Origin: Vitrella brassicaformis
Taxonomy: Eukaryota > Sar > Vitrellaceae
Assembly (NCBI GenBank): GCA_001179505.1
Contig: CDMY01000255.1
Span: 190,772 to 254,771 of the forward strand
Direction: 5' to 3'
Length of the DNA: 64,000 nucleotides
The notes below the pieces were generated by a model. It did no database searches. It was not told the DNA's origin and saw only the letters and a list, made by a program, of their open reading frames with translations. Positions 39,501 through 48,385 of this stretch are shown here, one piece after another. The translations under genes and the position numbers were made by a program. The first letter of the stretch is position 1; each line of letters begins with the position of its first letter.

Positions 39501-42500
39501 CGGTGATGGCGATGTGACTCGTTCCTTCACCGATAGCAGGAGGCGACACACCGTCAGCGAGAGGCCGCGGCAGCACCGTCTGCTGGGGACCCACAGGCGC
39601 CGTCACGTCAGTAGTGGCCACGTGGGTCGCGATGACGAGTGACGCAGGCGAGAGGACCACCCGCAGATCACCGGTGTGTGTCCATGCGGGCGGCAGCCGC
39701 TGCAGGCACCGATAAGTGCCATCGCCCTGCAGCCATGCCAGCGATGGGGCCGGCTGGGATGATGGGATGGCCGTCGGATCATCGTGTGCGGGCGATGACT
39801 GATTGTTTGCGAGCAGCCAGCAGATGGAGGGGTTGGTGAGGCCCGTCGCCGTGACCGGGATGGGGATGTTGGTGGCCTCCAGCAGCGGTATGGCCAGGGG
39901 GGCTGACGTCACTTGCCGCGTGGCAGAGGCCACAGACACATCCAGAGAACTGTCGGGGTGGGTCAGACCGCCATCGAAGGACACCGTCACCTCCCAATAA
40001 GATGAATCTGAATCGTATAATTAATGCACACACATAAGCACATTCACATGCTCTACACGAGGACCCCTATGAGACGTGTGCCCACCTGTGAGCGTGTCGG
40101 TCCATGTTGGCACTGTGCACGCGATCCTTGTCGCACCCTGCCTCCGGGCTACCACGTTGTGTGTCGATGCCGCGCCAGGCATCGACCGAAACCGACACAT
40201 GACCGTCGTGTACGAGTCGTCATGGGCGTCTCCCCCCTTGCCCATCGACGGCAGAGAAGTCACCATCACATCTGGCGAAACGAAGAACGACAAAGACCAG
40301 AATCGTACCCACGTGGATCACTGTGCATGCCGTCTGTATACACCTTACCGATTGTGTCTCCGCCGGCTGCAGCCACGGTCAGAGGCGTCACAGCGATGTT
40401 GCGGGCTGAGGGAAGCCCTTGACGGTGAGGCGAAGACAATGACGCCACAGAGGGGACCCTAAACAGGACACCGCACACACACGGATGCATGCGTGTGACA
40501 ATCTACACGTGGTGTCACGTCGTACCAGACGTCGGGTTTGAGCATTGCGACCAGTACACACACGGGGGAGCGAGGCGGACACTGACCCCCGGCGACCAAA
40601 ACCTGACACAAACACACAGTCGACGCAGCGAATCCATGTACTCCCGGTGCCGTGCTCTATCTATGTCGACACCTCTGCATCTCCCGTGCGCGGGTCGACA
40701 ATGGCCATGGCGGGCGATTCCACATACATCTGCGATGCGGTCCCTGTCAGGGGCTCAAAACATGACGAAGCCGGCGGGGGGCACGACAGCCTCGTGGCGT
40801 TGACCACACTGCCCACGGTCCAGCACTCCTCTCGATGGCTCCACCGGCACTGGAGTGTAGCGGCACGTGGCGGAGTATCGGCTGCAGAAACCAGACCACG
40901 AATCTGCATTTGATGCCCTTTTGCCTGGTGGTTGTCTCGTCAGCTACCCACCTTGGTATATGGCCATGATGTCGCCGATCTTGTCGAATCCCTCCCCCAC
41001 CAGTGCGATGGGATAGCTATGTACAGGCACCCACCCACCCCCACTGCCGCCCTCCTCCATTATCAACACCGAGGGCCGCAGCTCCGACACTGTCAGGTCG
41101 CCTCCCAATATCAACACACGCGACCTCTCCGGGCTGCCCCAGGCACTGCTCCAGTGCTGCCCGCCGTCCAGAGACACCGATACCTCATGCAGACCGCCGT
41201 ACGAAGAGCTCGATAGCGTGACACTCGTGTCGCCTTCAACTTCGCACAGGACCTCCACAGTTGCAGCTGTCAGACCCTGTGAGCGATCAAGTGTCGACAG
41301 GCCGCCGGCAACAACTAGTTCTGTCCCCACCCGACACTTGACATTCCTTGCTGCCCGAGCCAGTGACATGGCCGGCCCCTCAGCGCCGACCCAAGGGAAT
41401 AGCTCGCCCACTGTCTCCTTCACCTTCACTCGCAGAACGGCCGCCCCGCCCCTCTGTGTCCGCCGAGCCAGATGCGCAAAGGAGGGCGGCATAATGAGCC
41501 ACCGTGGGTCAACGTGAGTCGTCCTGGGCGGAGAGTCGACCACCGGCAGCTTCCTTGGCGCCATGACAAAGGGCCCTGCCTCAGCGAGAGCCACACCCAC
41601 ATCATGCTGCCCAACCGGGAGAGTGGTGGGTGTGCGGCATAGCACTGCAGAGTCGTTGGCGTAGGTGGGCGTGACGGCGCCATGGCCCTCGAACCAGCAA
41701 AAGGATGAAGCAGGGATGGGAAACGCGCCCGTGACGGTCAGCAGTGAGGATGTGGACACGTAGAGGAGCGATGGGCGGAAGGAGTGGACCACCACGGGTG
41801 TGTGAGCTAGCAGCGGAAGGAAGGATGTGCGATGGGTGGCGATGAGGTTGCTGGCGGGACCCGTCGAGAAGGCCGCCAGGGACACGTACACCGTGCAGAA
41901 GGATGGATGGGAACCAGACAAACAACGGGGCAGCTGAACAGATACACACGGACGGAGGGATGAGGCTGCTAAACGGATGTTTCCTCCCCCCTCATATCCC
42001 GCGTACCGGCGGCACGAGGCACCGAAAGACGACACTCGTCACTGCGGTTGCGGTCGCGCTGCGATAGCTGCCCACACGATTTCCCTCGAACTCGCAGCTG
42101 ACATCCAGACCAAGCAGCGGGAGGCCATTATCCACCTTCATATGCACCGTAGCTCCGCCCACCCACGGCACCACCCTCGGCGACACTGCCACCAGGCGAG
42201 GCAGAGAGGCCAGTCCAGCCGTCCCCTGGTCGGTCTGCGCCACATCCACAGTGACAGACTGACCCACCGCGGCCAACAGACGATCAGCATCGACACCGCT
42301 GTCATCAGTCGCCGCGTACTCGATGAGGATGACATCATAGCCCTCATATGTGTGGCATCTCGTGTAAGTGAGTGTGGCGAGGGCGGCCGACGCACTCGTG
42401 AATGGGCCGAAGACCGTCGTCGTGCCGTTGAGTGCCGTGTCGATAGAGAGGCCAGCCACTGGAGTGACAGTCACATCGCCGTGGAAGGCCCGAACACGGG

Positions 42501-42792
42501 CGGCCAGATGAGTGGTCCCGCTGCCCTCTATGCCCACATTCGTCACCTCTGTGACGCGACAAGAGGACGAAAGCGCCCCGGGGATGCTCAGACACGTCCA
42601 GAGAGTGGCACATGCAACCACCAGGATGAAAGATACATGGCGCCTGCTGCTTGTCGTACATGATGAATCGGATCCACCAGCTACTTCATCAGTGCACACT
42701 CCTCTCGTGGTTGCCTCACACGGACATAGTCTCGCAGAAGCAGGGCAGGCGGGATCAGTTGCATCATCTGCTTCATCTGCTTCGTGCTTCAT
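10780..42792 (-). CDS. Giant IPT/TIG-array, GCC2/GCC3, multi-pass membrane protein
   Basis: One minus-strand gene of about 32 kb, from ATG at 42792 to TAG at 10782-10780, encodes an estimated 9,000-10,000 residues. I checked phase at most junctions. Main exons are roughly 42792-42011, 41940-40955, then small exons to 40020, then 40007-37984, 37908-35683, 35613-32455, 32377-26503, 26442-24270, 24194-22251, 22180-21292, 21214-19805, 19732-18837, 18757-17428, then many short exons. Order of parts: hydrophobic leader, an Ig/cadherin-like domain, dozens of IPT/TIG domains, GCC2/GCC3 Cys modules, membrane-proximal ectodomain, about ten membrane segments, cytosolic tail. Evidence for one gene is that TIG domains run across exon joins (for example at 32455/32377) and no start or stop interrupts the series. 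It resembles giant GCC2/GCC3 surface proteins of alveolates; the TIG array recalls plexins and fibrocystin. Function is unknown; receptor, adhesin or mechanosensor are possibilities. Exon joins at 40300-40660 and 13400-13800 are less certain. Confidence 0.8.
12560..14910 (-). other. Giant protein: multi-pass membrane region
   Basis: Hydrophobic segments in order: YYISLFFFVGLFSVAMLFVL, LLALLPFTVGLLIVVALCTG, GMGLMVVGVYLIFLGMRIFI, LALCLLLHSFVALSVLEFA, MLLVVPINVIAILVGLI, ILAAPDLFSFLMCFLIQLLI, IMGILSVVVFHSGCM with LLAALWIPVVLGLCWFFY, YYMTFFVIIFFFHILFDILC, YYFMVSLLAAGTFTWLLGM and FSVVFPVVWLVCGFI. That makes about ten spans. A long loop between spans 2 and 3 carries several cysteines and is probably extracellular. 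I see no ion-channel pore signature. Confidence 0.75.
14965..17040 (-). other. Giant protein: membrane-proximal ectodomain
   Basis: Short exons encode an unclassified extracellular region after the Cys modules: a beta-rich part (SSALITFDLRHLSPAIEYGA and LKGILELHLHFLRTVQYRVD) and a part with Cys pairs (LSYLPYFSNCEGFGHTIPL, ECQLVPLGTT, CRNVRLRCLYDEVF). One intron at about 16402-16331 appears to use a GC donor (GCAAGC), the only phase-correct choice I found. Confidence 0.55.
17080..19720 (-). other. Giant protein: GCC2/GCC3 cysteine-rich modules
   Basis: Repeated C-P-x-G-x-x-C motifs (CPGGHYCPRGVGPITRCPPG, CPSGTYQPLEGQQQC, CPAGTFSAKSGQWNC, CPEGYVCGEATTPE, CFPGEYSPSEGSFEC) match the GCC2/GCC3 or ephrin-receptor-like repeat. 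The block is interrupted at about 18757-17700 by a Cys-poor insert of some 350 residues, then resumes to about 17080, with further isolated modules to 16560. Cys-rich modules next to the membrane suggest a stiff, disulphide-bonded stalk. Confidence 0.85.
19740..42050 (-). other. Giant protein: IPT/TIG domain array
   Basis: About 7,000 residues are built of units of roughly 90-110 residues. Each typically has a V-x-x-x-x-P start, a G-G/P-x-x-x-x-V-x-G-x-x-F segment, a C-x-F cysteine and a second cysteine in a V-x-C-x-x-P motif. Clear examples are SVDPIEGPETGGTLVLVSGH near 22150, AVSPLVAAADTTGQTVTVMG near 25300, TSISPASGSRRGGYSAIVAG near 35890 and VEPNWCSSAGGWEVRITGSG near 36930. Units are strongly diverged from each other, so this is an old expansion, not a recent tandem array. 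I estimate 60 or more units but did not count them exactly. Confidence 0.85.
42000..42540 (-). other. Giant protein: N-terminal Ig/cadherin-like domain
   Basis: After the leader comes a segment with ATLTYTRCHTYEGYDVILIE followed by YAATDDSG and SVTVDV. The L-x-Y-T...G-x-D-x-I...D-x-G...V-x-V pattern is that of cadherin-like/CSPG-type beta domains. The first IPT/TIG-like domain follows (LVAVSPRVVPWVGGATVHM). Confidence 0.45.
42550..42792 (-). other. Giant protein: N-terminal leader
   Basis: The first 52 or so residues are polar and Cys-rich and are followed by a hydrophobic run (VSFILVVACATLWTCLSIPG) ending near ALSSSC. This is a late signal peptide or signal anchor. There is no later in-frame Met that would give a more usual signal peptide, so the start at 42792 is kept. 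Confidence 0.6.
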
Positions 42793-42927
42793 CTATCCAT
42801 CGTGATGCTGGGATGGTTGTTGCACGTCAGAGATCTGCACCTCCCTCCTGCGCGCCATCTTGCGAGCTTTTTCATCCTCCAAGCTTCCATTCATCACTTT
42901 GGCGTAAGGAGAGAAGAAGGTGACGAG
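42793..42927. promoter_or_regulatory. Head-to-head spacer (giant protein / BBS4)
   Basis: Only 135 bp separate the two start codons, so both 5' UTRs and promoters must overlap. GCGAGCT is present at 42862-42868, followed by a T run. Co-expression of BBS4 and the giant protein is therefore likely. Confidence 0.5.
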
Positions 42928-44782
42928 ATGACCGAGGAGGGCCGTTCGCCACCAGTAGCTGCCATCGCAAGGCGCGATTCCAGGACTTCCAGACCATCCC
43001 TTCTCCGCGAGCGGCTCAACTGGCTCATCTACGCCCTGTATGTGCGTCATGACTTCGCTGACAGCCTCCGGGTGATAGAGGAGGTGCTCAAGGAGAGCCG
43101 GGGCCTTTGTGAGTACGCCATCTTCGTCAAGGGGCTCAACAAGCGGCTGGAGGGAAGGGTGCACGAGAGCCTGTCGCTGTTCCAGGCGGCAGCGTGCCTC
43201 AATCCGCAGGCCCTCAACAACCTCAAGCAGGTGGCCAAGTCGCTGTATCTGCTGGGCCGCCACCGAGCCGCACTCGACGTGTATGAGGAGGCGCAGAGGA
43301 TAGAGCCGGAGGACTGGGCCACCTGGCACCACAAAGGCCTCTGCCACGTCCACCTCAGGCAGTACAATGAGGCTGTCGTCTGCTTCGAAAAGTAAGCCGA
43401 AACAGACCAGAGGCAGGAAAGGGATCGGATCTGTGCGGTCATTCATTGCTTCCATTCCATCTGTTCGGTGGTGGTGCTGCCATTCATTCAGTGCGAACTC
43501 CATCCATCGGCACGACGCGACGTTCCACCAGCTGGGTCGTGTGCACGCCCTGCGCGATGACTTTCGGTCGGCCATAGACGTCTACAGCGAGGCGTTGGAG
43601 TTCAACCCCGACTCTGCTGATCTGCTGGCCGTCCTGGGCATCTACTACCTGCGGCTGGGCGACACCGCCAAGGCATTCGAGCACCTCGGCAACGCACTCA
43701 CCATCGACCCACGCAAGGAGAAAGCCATTCTAGCCGCAGGATCCATCATACAGGACCACGGAGGTGCGTGGGGAGGGGCGGCAGGCAGAGAGAGGCACTG
43801 GTTGCTCAATGGTGTCCTGCGTGTATGTGTGGTGTGAGTCAGATACCGACGTAGCGTTGCGTAAGTATCGCGTTGCGGCTCAGCAGACGCCCCATTCGGC
43901 GCAGCTGTGGAGCAACGTGGGGATGTGTTTCTTTCACAAGGAGAAGTTCGTGGCGGCAGCGGCGTGCCTCAAGAGGGCCCTCTACCTCGACCCGTTCGAG
44001 TGGATCATAGCCCACAACCTGGGGCTAGTGCACCTCAGGACAGGTGGGCCACGCTCACAGACAGAATGGACACACGCCTGCAGGGAGTTCCGAATCGTTC
44101 TCTCACTCTCGCCTCTGTGCGTGAATGCAGGTCAGTATGCGTCGGCGTTCCACTACCTGTCTGCCTCCATCAACATCAAGGTGTGATGCGGAAAGTGCAG
44201 CTGCGTCAGTGGGGCAATGAATGCGTGCCTGTTGTGCGTGCCATCAGCCGGACTTCCCTCCCTCGTACCACTACCTGGCCATCGCCCTCTCGAAGCTAGA
44301 CGACTTTGCCAACGCATGCCATGCATTCGATAAGGTCAGTGGGTGCCTCAACACTACACACGCACATTCACAGGTGTGGTGGATGGTATGCTTTTCCAGG
44401 CCCTGGAGCATGGCCCCGATCTTGCGACACTGCTCAACTACGCCATCACCCTGCACCGACATGGCGCGACCGTCGAGGCCAAACAGAAGGTCAGCCCACA
44501 CACACACACACACACACACACAACCAAGCGGCTGACACGACACTATCCACGATCTTGCCTGTCCCTTCTTGCGGTTCTATGTGTCAGTTGTCTGCATTCG
44601 ATGCGGCGTGGGGCGCCCTCGACAGCGGTATACGGGCGTCTGAGACGGGCCTGGAGGAGCAGCGCAGCGCCCTGCATGGCAGCTTGTATGGTGTGGAGCC
44701 GCCGTCTGTGCCCCATGCCGCGCCCTCGGCTGCTGTGCCGCCCTCTGCGGGGGACGCTGACCCACCCTCACCAGGGCTCTAG
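42928..44782 (+). CDS. BBS4: BBS4, TPR subunit of the BBSome
   Basis: Seven exons (42928-43391, 43492-43763, 43843-44043, 44131-44180, 44248-44334, 44400-44489, 44588-44782) encode about 453 residues, against about 520 in human BBS4. Family hallmarks are [96 protein letters not shown] and [11 protein letters not shown] followed by [15 protein letters not shown]. These are consecutive tetratricopeptide repeats. BBS4 is part of the BBSome, the coat that carries membrane proteins into and out of cilia. Its presence implies a ciliated life stage, in keeping with chromerid zoospores. The C-terminal tail after the last TPR is short and Pro/Ala-rich. Confidence 0.95.
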
Positions 44783-45540
44783 AGGAAGACAGAGGGAGGG
44801 AGGCGATAGTGCATTCTGTGTGTATGTCTGTGACGTGTGTGTACATAGCGTGTGTGTTGACGTATGCGTGGGCGACGGAGGACTGACGGCAGTGCTGGGG
44901 CTCATACGACGGACATGTGCCTTTCGCTTCAACTGTACCTTCGCTCTCCATGCAAGACAGCACCCACACAACCACCCCAACACCTAGTACGTATGCGTCT
45001 TTTGCGCCCTTGTTTTTCGAGAGAGGCGTGCTCTGGAATCGCGCACCTGTGTGCCTGTGGGCGAACCTCAATGTCTATCTGGCGATCCTTCCTATTTCTT
45101 TTTCCACATGGCGAGAGTAAGCCTCCGCCAATGTGAAAAGGCGGCCGGTAGTATGGGTCATGAAGTATACCTCAAGTCCTCTGACTTCTGCCCACAGTCT
45201 TCCTTTGGGATTAGCTAGGGCCTGCCGATGGCTGCCAAATCCACTGAGATAGAAAGAGACAGACAGACAGAGAAACAGGCAGACAGACAGAGAAACAGGC
45301 AGACAGACAGACAGGCAGGCAGACAGGCAGATTCTGATAGGCAAGTTATGGCTAGTCGCACGGATCTGCTCGTCGCCGTGGACGCTGCCATCAATTGGCT
45401 GCCATTTCGATACAGGCAGGTCTGCCAATGTGTAAATACATGCAATGTGGGGGCGCCCCCCCCCGTCTCAGCCCGTGCTCCTCAATTCCCGTCGTTGTGC
45501 ACAGCGACAAGATTCCGGCAGCAGCCTGCGAGTCAGCACA
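44783..45540. other. Spacer, microsatellite, no gene seen
   Basis: This 758-bp stretch lies between two same-strand genes. It holds a CAGA/CAGG repeat at about 45255-45335 and a C run near 45458. Short open frames here have no recognisable features. The region just before 45541 should hold the promoter of the secreted-protein gene. Confidence 0.55.
45255..45335. repeat. (CAGA)n/(CAGG)n microsatellite
   Basis: A tetranucleotide repeat in which the unit AGAAACAGGCAGACAGAC appears twice, followed by further CAGA and CAGG units. Confidence 0.85.
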
Positions 45541-46475
45541 ATGCACTCGTCATTCTTCGTCGTGGTTCTTCTCGCCCTCGTGAGCCAAGACTCTCAAGCT
45601 GTGAAGATCACACACGGTGTCGGGGCTGACACAGGTGCGAGGACATGCACACGTGCAGGGGCACATGGATGGGCTTTGCAGGCGCTCGAGGCATCATCGA
45701 TTTGATCCAAAACCCAGACTACCGTCGCTTCGCGGCACAAAACGTCTCCGATTTCTTCTCGGAGAAGGCAGAGGCAATCTCCGATTTCGTCGGAACCAAG
45801 CTTAAGCTGTCGGCCTGCACTGTGATTTTCGAGCCGGAGGACGTCACTGGAATGCTTCCCGAAGGCGCCACAGAGAAGCATCTCTTTCGGATGGAAGGCA
45901 AGCGCTACAGCCACTTGCCGTTCAAGAGCTGCCCTGCCCCTCACATCTGCGTGGTGACCCACGTCCGTCTGAATTTCCAAGGGAGCTTCCCCACACAGAC
46001 GGACGGTGACGTACGTTACGCACGTCCTCACGCACATACAAACACATCGCCCTTTAATTTGGCCACTTTTAGGGCACCTGCGTCACCTACAAGAAGGGAG
46101 AGACGCTCAAGAACTGTCATAGCTTCGGAAAGCAGTCGGTTGGTGAGCCTGGAGAGCGCTCGTTCATGTCCTACTGCACCCAGAAAGACATGGTGAGCAC
46201 ATCGAGAAACGTGGCTCCATTCATACGTACCTGAAGCTGCCTGTTCCGTCGGGTTGTTATTGAAGGATGTCGTGGCGACTTGGGATGGTGGCGATAGCAT
46301 TTCCAAGGCCGTCTTCTGTGGATACGACGTTGGTCCGAAAGATTACCAGAGCAAGCAACACAGCCAGCTTGCTGACGCCTGTGCGCACCCTTGTCCCGTG
46401 CGTCTGTGCCCCAGAATACCGCTGCTTCTAATCTTCGCAGTTGAGACATGCAACAGATGCGTTGAGAGACATTAA
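45541..46475 (+). CDS. Small secreted Cys-containing protein
   Basis: Four exons (45541-45634, 45682-46010, 46073-46192, 46266-46475) encode about 250 residues. The N-terminus is a clear signal peptide (MHSSFFVVVLLALVSQDSQA). The mature part has a helix-rich start (RRFAAQNVSDFFSEKAEAIS) and about ten or more cysteines (for example SACTVIFEP, FKSCPAPHICVV, GTCVTYKKGETLKNC, VFCGYDVGP), compatible with a disulphide-bonded secreted or vacuolar protein. I do not recognise a family. The last exon is less certain: a possible 44-nt intron beginning at a GTGCGT near 46399 would change the C-terminus. Confidence 0.65.
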
Positions 46476-46489
46476 TCAACCGACACCAA

Positions 46490-47335
46490 TGTGCATGTCG
46501 TCCGTCTCACGAGTCGTCATACACGCACTGAGACCCTCACGACTGCTGTCTCTGCTCAGTGCGGTTCGTTGGCCGACTGGTTCATGTGTGTCGGAAAAGT
46601 CGTCTCTTCTTGGCCTGGGCGGCCTTGCGACTGAACTCAATTGACCGCTGCACACGCACAGACACACACACATATCCACACAGATTGGGTGGGCGTGCGT
46701 GTGGTATGGCTCACTGCATTCAGTTCGTCAAGCTGTCGCTGCATGTCCTGCTCGGCCGCACTCATCTCGGCCAGTGAGGCTCGTTTGGCGGACAGCTGTG
46801 TGGCCGTGCCGCTCGACACACACGCCGAAGCGCTGCGACTCGAACGCTGCACACACACAACACACACACACACACACACACAAGTGGATGGATGGATGGA
46901 TGGGAGTACCTCGAGTGCGGTGATTTCTTTCTCTAGTTGGAGTTTGGCGTTGCGGAGTCTGTCTTGGTTCTTGGTCTGCACGATAAGCTCGGCCTCCACC
47001 ACACGCACCTCGTCACGCAGCAGGTCGGGATCGCTCAACTCGGACGCCGACGGCAACGAACGCGGCTGCAGCAGACGAACAGGAGAAGAGACACACATCC
47101 ATCTGTTTGTCTCCTTCCGTTGCTTTCTCTGTCGCTGTCTTCTTACTGTCTTGAAGGACTTGTTCGGGGGAGTGCTCGCCGCCAGCCGCAGCTCGCATGG
47201 TGGCCGCCTCGTGCTGCTCCATCTCGCCTGGCAGCTCCGGCTCGACAATCACCAACGCCGGCAGACGATGAGACACGGCCTGATGGCAGGTAAGCCGATG
47301 AATGGATGGATGGATGCTGTGACCTTGCGTGTCCT
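46490..47335 (-). repeat. Inverted duplicate, right arm
   Basis: The reverse complement matches about 1-860 across exons, introns and past the stop codon, with scattered differences (for example an ATC-for-TAG change that removes one possible acceptor, and a different last dipeptide, RHT instead of RQA). The match ends close to the assembly gap. Confidence 0.8.
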
Positions 47336-48237
47336 CTGTCTGTGGGGGGGGNNNNNNNNNNNNNNNNNNNNNNNNNNNNNNNNNNNNNNNNNNNNNNNNN
47401 NNNNNNNNNNNNNNNNNNNNNNNNNNNNNNNNNNNNNNNNNNNNNNNNNNNNNNNNNNNNNNNNNNNNNNNNNNNNNNNNNNNNNNNNNNNNNNNNNNNN
47501 NNNNNNNNNNNNNNNNNNNNNNNNNNNNNNNNNNNNNNNNNNNNNNNNNNNNNNNNNNNNNNNNNNNNNNNNNNNNNNNNNNNNNNNNNNNNNNNNNNNN
47601 NNNNNNNNNNNNNNNNNNNNNNNNNNNNNNNNNNNNNNNNNNNNNNNNNNNCTGTGGGGGGGGGGGAGGGGTGTGTGCCTTCTTTTCCTCTTGTATGGCC
47701 TGCACGTCGAGCGGCGACACCGGCAGATTCCGCCTAAACACACACACACACACACACACCGAGGACTAACTCATTGAGAGGTGGCCTGTCTGTCTTTCCA
47801 TCTCTGTCTGTCTGTCTGTCTGCACCTGGAGATCTCTGCGCCGGCCTTTCGCTCTTCCGGGAGTGTGCGGCCCTGCTGCCTGAGCAGCTCAATCTGTTGG
47901 TCCAACTGGCCGCCCTCAGCCCTCAACGTGTCCAACGCGTCATTGATGGCTGTCAACTTGGACTCCCTCTCTGCACCAAACACAACACAACACAACACAA
48001 CACACAAGCAGGCAGGCAGGCAGGCAGGCAAAGTGAGTCAATCGTCGTCGGCAGTGTGCTTTGCCACTGCCCACCTGCACGGAGTTCCTCGTACGGGTGT
48101 GGTGTGGGTGCTTCTAGCTCTGCGGCAGGGGCAGGTGCAGCCAGACCTGTGAGCAGCTGGGGCAACAGCTCGTCGGCACATGAGGAGTGAAGCAGAACGA
48201 AGGCAATCAGCACGATGAGGCAACGAGCAGCCGACAT
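46582..48237 (-). CDS. Secreted coiled-coil protein, copy 2 (interrupted by assembly gap)
   Basis: The start at 48237 gives a signal peptide (MSAARCLIVLIAFVLLHSSC). Next come a Pro/Ala-rich stretch, a coiled coil (SKLTAINDALDTLRAEGGQL, IELLRQQGRTLPEERKAG) and NLPVSPLDVQAIQEEKKAH, where the 300-N gap begins. On the other side the exons shared with copy 1 follow: LVIVEPELPGEMEQHEAATM, LRDEVRVVEAELIVQTKNQ, EQDMQRQLDELNA, and the basic end FSRKAAQAKKRRLFRHT with TGA at 46584-46582. The protein is exported or enters the secretory route to an organelle; no catalytic motif is present and the family is unknown. It converges with the secreted-protein gene (106 bp between stops) and diverges from the cyclin-like gene. 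Confidence 0.65.
47352..47651. other. Assembly gap (300 N) flanked by identical G-runs
   Basis: The sequence just before the Ns reads CTGTGGGGGGGGG and the sequence just after starts CTGTGGGGGGGGGG. The two flanks could overlap, so the gap may be a failed join at a homopolymer and the missing length may be small or zero. Confidence 0.9.
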
Positions 48238-48385
48238 GACGCTTGCTTGATTGTTTGCTTCTCCCTCTGATTCGGTTCTTTGTCGGATCGCTGCCTTTTT
48301 ACGTATGTTTTGTGTACACATACACAGACAGACGGGCGTTGTTGATCGATCGATCGAGCTGGAGACATGGAGTGACTGAGAGGGC
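48238..48385. promoter_or_regulatory. Head-to-head spacer (coiled-coil / cyclin-like)
   Basis: These 148 bp lie between divergent start codons and include a GATCGATCGATC run at about 48343-48355. Unlike the other head-to-head spacers it has TCGAGCT rather than GCGAGCT. Confidence 0.35.

Noticed and set aside
12395-39880. Plus-strand open frames over the giant gene (for example 12395-13099, 29001-29801, 34466-35116)
   Set aside because: They are mirror frames of a GC-rich minus-strand coding region; they lack domain patterns and start and stop at random relative to the TIG units.
24266-39990. Treating the giant gene as several separate genes (one per long open frame)
   Set aside because: Each long frame ends at a consensus donor and the next begins at an acceptor in matching phase, TIG domains continue across the joins, and no internal start context or signal peptide is seen.
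45255-45335. Regularly spaced repeats as a CRISPR-like array
   Set aside because: It is a continuous tetranucleotide microsatellite with no unique spacers, in a eukaryotic genome.
47306-47777. Open frames spanning the N block
   Set aside because: They consist mostly of undetermined residues and only arise because Ns contain no stop codons.
48343-48355. GATC tandem run as a possible regulatory methylation cluster
   Set aside because: Only three overlapping units in one spacer; more likely a simple repeat.
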